Positions 52,067-62,700 of a stretch of DNA of 64,000 bases are shown here, piece after piece; the first letter of the stretch is position 1, and every line of letters begins with the position of its first letter. This DNA is from Euonymus europaeus. Its lineage: Eukaryota > Streptophyta > Magnoliopsida > Celastrales > Celastraceae. The notes beneath the pieces are model-generated. The model saw only the letters and a program-made list of their open reading frames with translations, had not been told where the DNA came from and made no database searches. The stretch is taken from positions 13,353,001-13,417,000 of the forward strand of contig OY756971.1 in the NCBI GenBank assembly GCA_963580455.1, written 5' to 3'. The position numbers and the translations under genes were made by a program.

Positions 52067-55000
52067 TCAAGGTGCATTAATCAATCCTAATGCATCTCTT
52101 AATTTTATAAACCTATCCTTAGCTAATGGTTTTGTAAACAAATCGGCAATATTGTGTTCTCCTTCAACATGTTCAAGCACAATGTTTCCTTTAGCTACAT
52201 GATCTCTTATAAAATGATGTCTAATCTCAATGTGTTTGGCTTTTCCATGATGAACCGGATTCTTAGATAAATGGATTGCACTAATGTTGTCACATTGAAT
52301 AAGTGTGTTATCAAATGACATATTAAAATCAATCAATTGTTGTTTAATCCATAGAATTTGTGCAACACAACTACCTATGGCCATGTACTCGGCTTTGGTT
52401 GTACTTAAGGCAACACAAGTTTGTTTCTTTGAAAACCAAGATATAAGCATGTTCCCTAGGTATTGACATGTACCACTTGTACTTTTCCTATCAATTCTAC
52501 AACCTCCATAATCGGCATCACTAAAAGCATGCAAGTCAAATGAGGATTTTCTATCATACCATAACCCTAAGGTTGGTGTATCTTTCAAGTATCTCAATAT
52601 CCTCTTAACGGCCAATAAATGTGATTCTTTAGGATTAGATTGATATCTAGCACACATACACACACTAAACATGATATCCGGCCTAGATGCGGTCAAATAA
52701 AGTAAACTTCCAATCATAGACCTATACATCTTTTGATCCACTTCTTTGCTTTTAAGGTCGGCTTCTAATTTGGATGACACCCCCATTGGTGTAGAACATC
52801 CTTTAGACAAGTCCATTCCAAACCTTTTAAGCAAGTCATAAGTGTATTTAGTTTGACTTATATGAATGCCATGCAATGTTTGTCTAATTTGCAATCCTAG
52901 AAAATATGTCAACTCACCCATCATAGACATTTCAAATTCACTTTTCATGCACATAGCAAATTCATCACACATTGATTCCAAAGTAGCACCAAATATAATG
53001 TCATCCACATATATTTGCACAATCAACAAGTCATCACCTTTGCATTTAGTAAACAAAGTATTATCAATACTACCACAAGAAAAATCATTTTCTAACAAGA
53101 ATTTACTAAGTCTCTCATACCATGCCCTAGGTGCTTGCTTTAAGCCATACAATGCCTTGTCTAATTTATAAACATGATTAGGGTATTCTTTAGATTCAAA
53201 ACCCGGAGGTTGTTTAACATACACTTCCTCATTTATCACACCATTCAAGAAAGCACTCTTAACATCCATTTGAAAAAGTTTAAAACCCTTATAGCATGCA
53301 AAAGCTAATAAAAGTCTAATGGCCTCCAACCTTGCAACCGGTGCAAAGGTTTCTTCATAATCTATACCCTCTTCTTGACAATAACCTTGAGCTACTAGCC
53401 TAGCCTTATTCCTAGTCACTTCACCATTCTCATTCATCTTATTTCTAAACACCCATTTGGTTCCAATAATGGTGTGGTCTCTAGGTTTTGGAACAAGTGT
53501 CCAAACCTTGCTTCTTTCAAATTGTTCAAGTTCTTCTTGCATAGCAAAAATCCAATCTTCATCAATTAAAGCATCTTTTACATTCTTAGGTTCTATCATA
53601 GATATCATAGCATAAAGATTTAAAGGATGAGAGTTGACCGTCGAATTCAATCTTGATCTTGTTTGAATGCCTTTTGAGAAGTCTCCAATGATAAGCTCTT
53701 TAGGATGCATGTGCTTGTCCTTCTTTTGAACCCTATTTCCTTGATTATTAGAGCTGCCCGATTGTATATCATTACCATGTTCATCATGATCTTCATTATT
53801 AGACATAGGTTCCACTTGATTTTCTTGATTTGATGTAGCATCATTTGAGATTTTCATCTCCTTCAAGCTTCCCACCAATAAATCATCATCCTCTTTTATT
53901 TGTAGATCATGACCACCAATAGAGTGTGAACTCTTTGGATGATCTAGCCCTTCAAAACCTGAAATTTCTTCTTCTACAAGCACATTTGGATCAAGTGAAA
54001 ACATATCATCGAATTTAACATGCACACTTTCTTCCACAACCTTAGACTTATCATTAAAAACTCTATAAGCTCTAGAATGAGTAGAATAACCAAGAAATAT
54101 ACCAATTTCACTCTTAGCATCAAACTTATCAAGATTGTCTTTTGTATTCAAAATATAGCATTTACAACCAAACACTCTAAAATAGTCAACTTTAGGCTTC
54201 CTAGCATACAAAAGCTCATATGGAGTCTTTTTCAAAATCTTTCTAATAGACAACCTATTAGAGACATAACATGCATTATTTATAGCTTCGGCCCAAAAGT
54301 ATTTAGGTAAGGCATATTCAAGCATCATGGTTCTACCTAACTCTTGTAATGTCCTATTTTTCCTTTCAACAACTCCATTTTGTTGTGGTGTTCTAGGTGC
54401 ACTAAAATTATGTGTAATACCATAAGAATTACATAAAGCATCAAATCCATAGTTTTCAAATTCACCTCCATGGTCACTCCTAATTTTGGAAACATGCAAT
54501 TCATGCTCATTTTGCACTCTTTTAATGAAAGATTTAAACTCATGTAATGCATCACTTTTATGAGCTAAAAACAAACACCAAGTAAACCTTGAATAATCAT
54601 CAACAATAACAAATGCATAATACTTGCCACCTAAACTCTTTGTCCTACTAGGACCAAACAAATCAATATGCAATAGTTGAAGTGGCCTAGAAGTAGAAAC
54701 AATATTTTTTGATTTAAAAGACTCCTTAATTTGCTTACCTCTAATGCAATGTTCACACACAATTGAATCACCAAACTTCAACTTGGGTAAGCCTCTAACT
54801 AATTCTTTTGAACTAAGCTTTCTCAAAGTAGAAACACCTACATGCCCTAATCTCCTATGCCAATGCATCACACTATCATTAGAAGCAATCAAACATGTCA
54901 CACTATCATTCATCATATTCAAATCAAGTGCATACATATGACCTACTCTAACACCGGATGTAATGATATTATCATGCTCATCTACAATGCAACATCTACC

Positions 55001-55078
55001 TTTCTTAAAATGAGAATCAAATCCTTTATCCGCTAAGTGACTAATACTAAGCAAGTTAAATTGCAACCTTTCAACCAA
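52067..55078 (-). CDS. pol: Pol polyprotein segment: integrase, reverse transcriptase, RNase H
   Basis: This uninterrupted frame is open from 55204; positions below count from 55078 (1,003 residues). The GAG-pre-integrase zinc motif has H75, H79, C108 and C111. The integrase core has D139 (HIDLFG), D202 (SDHGGEF) and E238 (VERKN), with the D,D-35-E spacing. A variable acidic linker covers ~360-475. The reverse transcriptase starts near 510, with [12 protein letters not shown] (D605), [12 protein letters not shown] and the YVDD box (690-693). RNase H contains FSDADYGG (D854), STTKAEYMA (E897) and D930, ending GLINAP before the stop at 52067. All catalytic residues I looked for are present. It has no start codon of its own and lies downstream of three stops, so as it stands it would not be translated from the gag start. 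Integrase before RT fixes the Ty1/copia assignment. Confidence 0.94.
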   Translation of the reverse strand: MVERLQFNLLSISHLADKGFDSHFKKGRCCIVDEHDNIITSGVRVGHMYALDLNMMNDSVTCLIASNDSVMHWHRRLGHVGVSTLRKLSSKELVRGLPKLKFGDSIVCEHCIRGKQIKESFKSKNIVSTSRPLQLLHIDLFGPSRTKSLGGKYYAFVIVDDYSRFTWCLFLAHKSDALHEFKSFIKRVQNEHELHVSKIRSDHGGEFENYGFDALCNSYGITHNFSAPRTPQQNGVVERKNRTLQELGRTMMLEYALPKYFWAEAINNACYVSNRLSIRKILKKTPYELLYARKPKVDYFRVFGCKCYILNTKDNLDKFDAKSEIGIFLGYSTHSRAYRVFNDKSKVVEESVHVKFDDMFSLDPNVLVEEEISGFEGLDHPKSSHSIGGHDLQIKEDDDLLVGSLKEMKISNDATSNQENQVEPMSNNEDHDEHGNDIQSGSSNNQGNRVQKKDKHMHPKELIIGDFSKGIQTRSRLNSTVNSHPLNLYAMISMIEPKNVKDALIDEDWIFAMQEELEQFERSKVWTLVPKPRDHTIIGTKWVFRNKMNENGEVTRNKARLVAQGYCQEEGIDYEETFAPVARLEAIRLLLAFACYKGFKLFQMDVKSAFLNGVINEEVYVKQPPGFESKEYPNHVYKLDKALYGLKQAPRAWYERLSKFLLENDFSCGSIDNTLFTKCKGDDLLIVQIYVDDIIFGATLESMCDEFAMCMKSEFEMSMMGELTYFLGLQIRQTLHGIHISQTKYTYDLLKRFGMDLSKGCSTPMGVSSKLEADLKSKEVDQKMYRSMIGSLLYLTASRPDIMFSVCMCARYQSNPKESHLLAVKRILRYLKDTPTLGLWYDRKSSFDLHAFSDADYGGCRIDRKSTSGTCQYLGNMLISWFSKKQTCVALSTTKAEYMAIGSCVAQILWIKQQLIDFNMSFDNTLIQCDNISAIHLSKNPVHHGKAKHIEIRHHFIRDHVAKGNIVLEHVEGEHNIADLFTKPLAKDRFIKLRDALGLINAP

Positions 55079-55297
55079 GAGACAATCATTTATAGTAAAG
55101 GAACCCTTACCAACCGATCCTATGCCTAGGATCTTTCCTTTAGAGTTGTCTCCAAAAGTGACATATCCACCATTCTTCTTCTCATTAAAGGAAGTAAATA
55201 AAGATCAATCTCCACTCATGTGCCTTGAGCACCCACTATCCAAATACCATTGACATGGATTGGATGAAGACTTGAAGCACACCTATCCAAAGTAAGA
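55079..55297 (-). pseudogene. Protease segment interrupted by in-frame stops
   Basis: This is the aspartic protease part of the polyprotein, which normally cleaves Gag-Pol into mature proteins. In the common frame the active-site region reads WYLDSGCSRHM, with the Asp-Ser-Gly codons at 55232-55240. It is followed downstream by [16 protein letters not shown], the usual second part of copia protease. After the gag stop at 55298-55300, two more in-frame stops occur: TAG at 55283-55285 and TGA at 55205-55207, the latter just after the active-site segment. No length change is seen; the frame is the same on both sides. None of the stops sits in a recognised readthrough context. The frame is open again from 55204 into pol. 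Confidence 0.85.
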
Positions 55298-57301
55298 TCA
55301 AGACAATTTAGGTATCCAAACTTTGGATCCTTGAGGGTTAGCCACAATTGTATAAGCATTCACATTAAGCACACATCTTGCATAATCAAGCTTATCAACA
55401 TATTTCAAGCACTTTGGCACCCAACACTTCTTCAACCTCACTTCTCTCACTCTAGGGAATGTGGCCCTAAATGAAGATGCACCACCCAAGGGGTGAACAC
55501 CTTTGGCCTTGGCTTTTGAAGCCTTGGCCGAACCTAGCATGGTTCTTGGAGCTTTAGTCAAGACTCCAATAGGTCTTACAAGCTTAACCGATTCTTCATT
55601 TTCACATTTAGAACCATCAAGAGTCATAGCATCATAACCAAGTCCACTCCTATCTAAATAATGCCTTTGAGAGGCCAACATTTCATCCAATTTCAAGGAA
55701 CTCATGGCAAATTTAGATAATTGAGTCTCTAAAAATTTATTCTTTTCTTTCATCATATCAAGCTCATGTTGCAAGGAAGTAGTATTAGAAATCATTATGC
55801 ACTCATGTTCATCCCATGTAACTAATTCTTCTTCTAACTCAAGCACCCTAGCTTTAAGATGATCATAATCATGCATATTTACATTTGAATTTTCAGCCAT
55901 ACAAGCATTCTCATCAAGCATAAGAGATTTTTGTTTTAGACACTTATTCTCATCAATCAAAACATCATGCTCAAGTATCATATCATCATTTTTAGCACAT
56001 ATAGCAACATACTTGGCATTCAACTCCTTAAGTTCACTAACATGCATTTCATCATTTTTCATAAGTCTAGCATTTTCTTTCTTAAGTTGTTTGCACTTTC
56101 TAAGCAACATACCATGAGAATCACATAAATCATCATAATTGGAATATAATTCATCATAGGTTAAAGGAGTAGAATCTTTTACCATCTCATCTTGAGAGGA
56201 TGAGTCAATTTTCTCTTCTTTTTCCATAAGACAAAAGTGTGCCTTATGCTCCATCTCATCCTCACTTGATGAGCTTGATGATGAATCATCCCATGTTGCT
56301 TTCAATGCCTTCTTCTTCTCTTTGCCTTTCCCTTTGTGATATTTCTTGGATGCTTTGGGGCACTCGGCAATAAAGTGACCAACTTTGCCACAATTGAAAC
56401 AAGTTGGTTTCTCTCTTTCCTTCTCCTTCTCCTTGTCTTTGAACTTTCGATTCTTGAATCCACCTCTCTTGTTCCTCACAAATTTCTTGAAATTCTTCAC
56501 CATCATAGCCATCTCATCATCACTATCTTCACTCTCACTACTTGAAGACACTTCCCTTTCACCATGACTCATGGCCTCCCTTGGCTTAGAGGTCACGGCT
56601 AGGGCAATGCCTTTCTTCCTTTGAGGCTCCTCATCCACTCTATTTAACACTTTCATCTCATGAGTCATCAAGCTCCCAATGAGCTCATCCAACTTCAAAG
56701 TCCTCACGTCTTTGGCCTCCTCAATGGCGGTCACCTTCTCACTCCAATTTCTAGGTAAGCTCCTTAGAACCTTTTGTACCTTGTCATGCATAGGGTAAGG
56801 TTTGCCAAGAGCATTCAAATCATTGCATATGCATGTCAACCTATTAAACATGTCACTAATGCATTCACCTTCAAGCATTTTGAACAATTCATATTTTTGC
56901 ACTAACATGTTAATTTTGCAATCTTTAACTTGACTAGTTCCTTCATGCTTTAATTCTAACATTTTCCAAATCTCTTGAGCACTAATGCATGCACTAATAT
57001 GATCATACTCACCCCTAGCTAATGCAATATGTAACAAGTTAATTGCTTTTTCATTTAAGCTCACCTTCTTGTCATCACTCTCACTATACTCACTCTCATC
57101 CTTAGGAACTACCTTATCTCCCTCTCTCTTGGTAGGAATGAATGGTCCATTCTCTATAACTCTCCATAAGGCCATATCCATACTCCTAATAAAAATCCTC
57201 ATCCTATTCTTCCAAAAACCATAGTCCTTGCCATCAAAGAACGGTGGCCTATTTGATGACAAGCCCTCACCATCATGTGGTCTAGTACTAGTGTAAGCCA
57301 T
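55298..57301 (-). CDS. gag: Gag polyprotein segment (capsid, zinc knuckle, coiled-coil tail)
   Basis: This 667-residue frame starts at the first ATG after the PBS. It encodes the structural protein that forms the virus-like particle and packages element RNA. Residues ~15-50 (PFFDGKDYGFWKNRM) match the N-terminal segment typical of plant copia Gag, and ~80-225 match the UBN2-type gag region. Residues 225-300 are acidic-serine then Lys/Arg-rich. A zinc knuckle CX2CX4HX4C lies at C301, C304, H309, C314, followed by a basic and then serine/acidic stretch. Residues ~380-535 are rich in Leu, Lys and Glu with coiled-coil character, an extension typical of Sirevirus Gag. The frame ends at TGA (55298-55300), but pol continues downstream in the same frame, so this stop interrupts a gag-pro-pol polyprotein rather than marking a separate gene end. 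Confidence 0.92.
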   Translation of the reverse strand: MAYTSTRPHDGEGLSSNRPPFFDGKDYGFWKNRMRIFIRSMDMALWRVIENGPFIPTKREGDKVVPKDESEYSESDDKKVSLNEKAINLLHIALARGEYDHISACISAQEIWKMLELKHEGTSQVKDCKINMLVQKYELFKMLEGECISDMFNRLTCICNDLNALGKPYPMHDKVQKVLRSLPRNWSEKVTAIEEAKDVRTLKLDELIGSLMTHEMKVLNRVDEEPQRKKGIALAVTSKPREAMSHGEREVSSSSESEDSDDEMAMMVKNFKKFVRNKRGGFKNRKFKDKEKEKEREKPTCFNCGKVGHFIAECPKASKKYHKGKGKEKKKALKATWDDSSSSSSSEDEMEHKAHFCLMEKEEKIDSSSQDEMVKDSTPLTYDELYSNYDDLCDSHGMLLRKCKQLKKENARLMKNDEMHVSELKELNAKYVAICAKNDDMILEHDVLIDENKCLKQKSLMLDENACMAENSNVNMHDYDHLKARVLELEEELVTWDEHECIMISNTTSLQHELDMMKEKNKFLETQLSKFAMSSLKLDEMLASQRHYLDRSGLGYDAMTLDGSKCENEESVKLVRPIGVLTKAPRTMLGSAKASKAKAKGVHPLGGASSFRATFPRVREVRLKKCWVPKCLKYVDKLDYARCVLNVNAYTIVANPQGSKVWIPKLS

Positions 57302-57343
57302 TTGATCTAAGCTAGAATGTTAATTCTATTACTTTGCTAACCT

Positions 57344-57355
57344 GCTCTGATACCA
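57344..57355 (-). promoter_or_regulatory. Primer binding site for initiator methionine tRNA
   Basis: On the minus strand TGGTATCAGAGC begins two bases (AT) after the LTR end. It complements the 3' end of plant initiator tRNA-Met, the usual primer for minus-strand synthesis in Ty1/copia elements. The following bases, AGG, extend it. The gag start codon is only ~43 bases downstream, so the leader outside the LTR (57302-57357) is short. Confidence 0.93.
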
Positions 57356-57357
57356 AT

Positions 57358-59741
57358 TGAAATCACTAGGCTAACACAAGAGGGGGGGTGAATTGTGTTT
57401 TAAAAAACTAAGTATAAACCCCAAGTACAAAACCACAACCTAAAAACTCACAAATGATTAAGGCAATGTCAAGAATGCAAATCTGCGCACTAATCGTGTA
57501 AATGTAATTTGACCTAGCAATTCAACTCGGAATGTAACGAAATTTGATATGCAATATTACAACACCTCAATGAACACTATATCAAAAATTCAGCTTAAAA
57601 TTCAAAGTCTAGCTATATGAACAATTCACGGACAGATTGGTATTCTGGAAAATTAAAATTCAAAAGTATACCTAGAATTCAATAATCACAAGTTGTTCAA
57701 CCACAAGCAATATCCCAACAAGCAATGGCAGCAAGCAACACCCTAATATCAACTTCTAAGGAACACAAATCACCAATAACACCAATAGAATGATAATAAA
57801 AAACAAGTCACTACAAGGCAGCAAGTTTAACGCACAAACAAGCAAGGAAATCAAAATAGTGTGCACAAGGATATATAGTGGTTCGGTGCTCACACCTACA
57901 TCCACTACCTAAGCCCTCAAGCTTAGGATTTCCCAATCCACTAAAGGATATATGTGGTTTTGCAAGTTCACCACAAACTTAGGGTTTCCAAGAACACCCC
58001 AAACTTGTACACCAACAAGGTTTGAAGCTAACCTTAAACTTTCACACACCTCTCAAAGGTAATGCCCTCAAAAGGGACTTTTACAAGTATTTGGATTTTG
58101 GTTCTCTCAAGATTAGCTCTAGGCTATATATGGTTGGAGAACACTCAAATTCACAAGATGTTGCTCAAATGGGTTTGGAATCAAATGTGTAGCAAACACT
58201 CTTGTAATCTCACACAAAGCTCACAAAAGATCAATAATAGGTTTAGGTGAAGCTTTGTTGAAGAACTCTCAAGAACACACCAAGAGTACCCAAGGGTAGA
58301 AAGATTTTGGGGTGGTTCAAGGAGTTTTTGGATCTCTCTTTCAAATAGGAAGATGATGGCTTGAATGTATTCAAAGTGGTAGCAAGAGATCGCAAGGAAG
58401 AAGCTTGAATCAAGAAGATGAAGTTGAGAGCAAGTAAGCTTGAACACTTAGAAAAAAATCTGCAAATGCTTCTTCACCACACCTAGACGTTGCTGCCCCC
58501 TATTGTTCATTCCAAACAAAACACAATCTTAGCCATTGGATCAACACCACTTCAAATCTTGGCCTTTCATTTTCTATAAAATCTGGACCCTTCTTTAATT
58601 CAAATGAAATTGATCTCAGCCATTGAAGATCAAGCCGTTGGCATCATTTTGTCAAGAGTTTTCCTTTCGAGTTGCACCTTGTTTGGATCAATCAAATGAG
58701 TCTTCTTCATGAAGCAACTCTCTCTCAAGGAATGCCAAACAAGTCCATCTTAAATTCTGGAAAATATTATAACTTTATGTCATCTTGTCTCTCCCTTGTC
58801 TCTTCCTTGTCTCCATAGTGCAAGTGTTAGGCACACTACCAACCAAGTATTTCAAACTTGTATTCCCTCTACTTTGTTGACTCCAAATCAAATAATAAAG
58901 CTTCTAGAAGTTCTTGAGTTAATTCTCCAGCAATAATAACACAAGGCACACGGCTGGAACCATTTCTTGCACACAAAATGTCAACCTTGAACCAAGTAGG
59001 GTTGACCATGTCCAAACTTGTCTACATGAGCTTCAAATCATGATGCACAAATTTTCTCAATAGAATCAGCTTCATGATACTTCAAATAGGCTCATGATGA
59101 TCAGTTGATTAAGCCTACAAAAAGAATAGATGACAAAACATCCCATTTTTGCTTGTAAGCTCAAAGAGCTTCAATGCTAGCACTTAGGTTAATCAACATG
59201 TTATAAGCTTAATAAAATTCAAGTAAGCACATGATAAATCATTTCATATATAATTGAATGTGCATACAAAATTTCACTTATAACTGAGGTCATTTGGTCA
59301 TTCAATTTGATCATGCAAATCTCAACTAGCCCAGTTTAATGACTACACAGGTGAATTTATTTCAACAGATAAATTGAACCTGATAAGCATAAAATTGACC
59401 TGACACTATTTGACAATGCAAAATTCCAGAGTGTCTTAAATAATTTTCAGAACAAGAATCAAGTCAATCAGAGCTAATATGAATAAGTTATGACTGTTCA
59501 ATCAACGTGTGCGCAGTGTGATGTTGTGACAGATTTTAGCATCGAAAAATAAGTCAGTCCAGATTCGTCCAATTTATATCATACATGATCAAACATGATT
59601 CCAAAGAAATATAATGAAGCTTAAATCAGTAGATATAATTCATTTCATGATTTATCCAAATTCATCCAAAGTTAAGCACAATCAAATAGTCCAATATGTA
59701 TTTTTGCATCAAAACACAAATGTAGGACTTATGGTCCAACA
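57358..59741 (-). repeat. 5' LTR of the retrotransposon
   Basis: This 2,384-bp copy is the same length as the 3' LTR, has the same TG/CA ends, and carries about 11 substitutions relative to it. As the 5' LTR in the minus orientation it should hold the promoter that drives the genomic RNA. It abuts the PBS on its left and the satellite with target duplication on its right. Confidence 0.96.
58124..58130 (-). promoter_or_regulatory. Candidate TATA box in the 5' LTR
   Basis: On the minus strand this reads TATATAG within ACCATATATAGCC, about 1.6 kb into the LTR and 0.77 kb before its end. A second candidate (CACTATATATCC on the minus strand, near 57868-57880) lies further downstream. Either could set the U3/R boundary; the sequence does not decide. 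Motif and position are the only support. Confidence 0.25.
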
Positions 59742-59746
59742 GCTTA
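59742..59746. repeat. Target-site duplication GCTTA, right
   Basis: GCTTA follows the terminal CA at 59740-59741 and continues as GCTTATACTCGTAAAATTTG, which completes the monomer cut at 49031. Removing the element and one GCTTA restores an uninterrupted satellite phase. Confidence 0.95.
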
Positions 59747-62700
59747 TACTCGTAAAATTTGACATAGAAGCACATTAAAAAGTGTACACCTAGCAACTTT
59801 GATCATCCGAACTTGCTCAACTCTCTCTATGGAGGAGCTTTTACCGGCTTTGTCCATTTGTCATAGAAAGTTAGTGTTTATTCATCGAAATATTCTAGGA
59901 AGCTTATACTCGTAAAATTTGATATAGAAGAACATTAAAAAGTGTACACTATGCAACTTTGATGGTCCGAAGTTGCTCAACTCTCTCTACGGAGGAGCTT
60001 TTAACGGTTTTGTCCATTTGTCATAGAAAGTTGGTGGTTTTGCTTCGAAATAATCTTGAAGCTTATACTCATAAAATTTGACATAAAATAACAATAAAAA
60101 GTGTACACCGAGCAACGTTGGTGCTTCGAAGTTCATCAACTCTCCCTATGGAGGAGCTTTTAACGGTTTTGTCCATTTGTCATAGAAAGTTAGTGTTTAT
60201 TCATCGAAATAATCTAGGAAGCTTATACTCGTAAAATTTCACATAGAAGCACATTAAAAAGTGTACACCTAGCAACTTTGATCATCCGAACTTGCTCAAC
60301 TCTCTCTATGGAGGAGCTTTTACCGGCTTTGTCCATTTGTCATAGAAAGTTAGTGTTTATTCATCGAAATATTCTAGGAAGCTTATACTCATAAAATTTG
60401 ATATAGAAGAACATTAAAAAGTGTACACTGTGCAACTTTGATGGTCCGAAGTTCCTCAACTCTCTCTACGGAGGAGCTTTTAACGGTTTTGTCAATTTGT
60501 CATAGAAAGTTGGTGGTTTTGCTTCGAAATAATCTTGAAGCTTATACTCATAAAATTTGACATAGAAGAACAATAAAATATGTACACCGAGCAGCTCTGA
60601 GACTCCAAAGTTGCTCAACTCTCTCTATGGTGGAGCTTTTAACAATTTTGTGCATTTGTCATAGAAAGTCGGGGTTTTGTCATTGAAATAATCTAGGAAG
60701 CTTATACTCATAAAATTTGAAAAAGAATAACAATAAAAAGCATACACCGAGCAACTTTGATGGTCCGAAGTTGCTCAACTCTCTCTATTGAAGATATTTT
60801 AACGGCTTTGTCCATTTGTCATAGAAAGTTAGTGTTTATTCATCAAAACGATCTAGGAAGCTTATACTTATAAAATTTGACATATACTAACAATAAAAAG
60901 TGTACACCGACAAACTTTGGTGGTTCGAAGTTGACCAACTCTCTCTATGGATGAGCTTTTAACGTTTTTGTCCATTTGTCATAGAAAGTTGGACTTTTGG
61001 CATCGAAATAATCTTGGAAGCTTATACTCGTAAAATTTGACATAGAAGCACAATAAAAAGTGTACACCGAGGAACTTTGATGGTCCGAAGTTTCTCAACT
61101 CTCTCTACGGACGAGCTTTTAACTGTTTTGTCCATTTGTCATACAAAGCTGGTAATTTTTGCTCAGAAATAATCTTGAAGTTTATACTCGTAGAATTTGA
61201 CATAGAAGAACAATAAAATGTGTACACCGAGCAGCTCTGACAGTCCAAGGTTGCTCAACTCTCTCTTTGGTGGAGCTTTTAACAATTTTGTGAATTTGTC
61301 ATAGAAAGTCGGGGTTTTGTCATTGAAATATTCTACGAAGCTTATACTCATAAAATTTGAAATGGAATAACAAAAAAAATCGTACACCGAGCAACTTGGA
61401 TGGTCCGAAATTGCTCAACTCTCTCTATGGAAAATATTTTAACAGCTTTGTCTATTTGTCATAGAAAGTTAGTGTTTTGCCATCGAAATAATCTAGGAAG
61501 CTTATACTTATAAAATTTGGCATAGAATAACAATAAAAAGTGTACAACGAGCAACTTTGGTGCTTCGAAGTTGATCAACTCTCTCTATGGAGGAGCTTTT
61601 AACGGTTTTGTCCATTTTTCATAGAAAGTTAGTGTTTATTCATCGAAATAACCTAGGAAGCTTATACTTGTAAAATTTGACATAGAAGCACATTAAAAAG
61701 TGTACACCGAGCAACTTTGATCGTCCAAACTTGCTCAACTCTCTCTGTGGAAGAGCTTTTACCGGCTTTGTCCATTTGTCATAGAAAGTTAGTGTTTATT
61801 CATCAAAACAATCTAGGAAGCTTATACTCGTAAAAAGTGTACACCGTGCAACAATTATGGTCCGAAGTTGCTCAACTCTCTCTACGGATGAGCTTTTAAC
61901 GGTTTTGTCCAATTGTAATAGAAAGCTGGTAATTTTTGCTTAGAAATAATCTTGAAGTTTATACTCGTAAAATTTGACATAGAAGAACAATAAAATGTGT
62001 ACACCGAGCAGCTCTGACAGTCCAAAGTTGCTCAACTCTCTCTATGGTGGAGCTTTTAATTATTTTGTACATTTGTCATAGAAAGTCGGGGTTTTGTCAT
62101 TGAATTAATCTACGAAGCATATACTCATAAAATTTGAAATGGAATAAAAACAAAAATCATACACCGAGCAACTTTGATGGTCCGAAGTTGCTCAATTCTC
62201 TCTATGGAAGATATTTTAACGGCTTTGTCCATTTGTCATAGAAAGTTAGTGTTTTGCCATCGAAATAATCTAGGAAGCTTATACTTATAAAATTTGACAT
62301 AAAATAACAATAAAAAGTGTACACCGAGCAACGTTGGTGCTTCGAAGTTGATCAACTCTCCCTATGGAGGAGCTTTTACCGGCTTTGTCCATTTGTCATA
62401 GAAAGTTAGTGTTTATTCATCGAAATACTCTAGGAAGCTTATACTCGTAAAATATGATATAGAAGAACATTAAAAAATTTACACTGTGCAACTTTGATGG
62501 TCTGAAGTTGCTCAACTCTCTCTACGGAGGAGCTTTTAACGGTTTTGTCCATTTGTCATAGAAATTTGGTGGTTTTGCTTCGAAATAATCTTGAAGCTTA
62601 TACTCGTAAAATTTGACATAGAAGAACAATAAAATATGTACACCGAGCAGCTCTGAGAGTCCAAAGTTGCTCAAATCTCTCTATGATGGAGCTTTTAACA

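Larger units (their letters stand above)
49032..59741 (-). mobile_element. Complete Ty1/copia LTR retrotransposon, Sirevirus-like
   Basis: The 10,710-bp element interrupts one satellite monomer. In order along the minus strand it has a 5' LTR (59741-57358), PBS for initiator Met tRNA, gag, protease, integrase, reverse transcriptase, RNase H, a polypurine tract and a 3' LTR (51415-49032). Integrase preceding reverse transcriptase defines Ty1/copia. A 667-residue Gag with a long coiled-coil tail after the zinc knuckle, 2.4-kb LTRs and repeated polypurine motifs before the 3' LTR match what is known of the Sirevirus (SIRE/Maximus) lineage. No envelope-like frame follows pol. Termini are TG...CA, flanked by a 5-bp target duplication GCTTA. 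Three in-frame stops near the protease make it probably non-autonomous. The LTRs differ at about 11 positions. Confidence 0.96.

Noticed and set aside
55205..55300. Spliced intron or stop readthrough to bypass the three stops
   Set aside because: An intron removing all three would also remove the protease active site at 55232-55240. Three different stops in a row do not fit known single-stop readthrough signals.
52866..56567. Short frames on the plus strand and in other minus frames across gag-pol (for example 52866-53171, 54020-54310, 54337-54555, 56336-56567)
   Set aside because: Shadows of the gag and pol frames in other frames, with no domains of their own.
57344..57355. A tRNA gene at the CTCTGATACCA sequence
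   Set aside because: Only the short PBS complement is present, with no tRNA cloverleaf around it.
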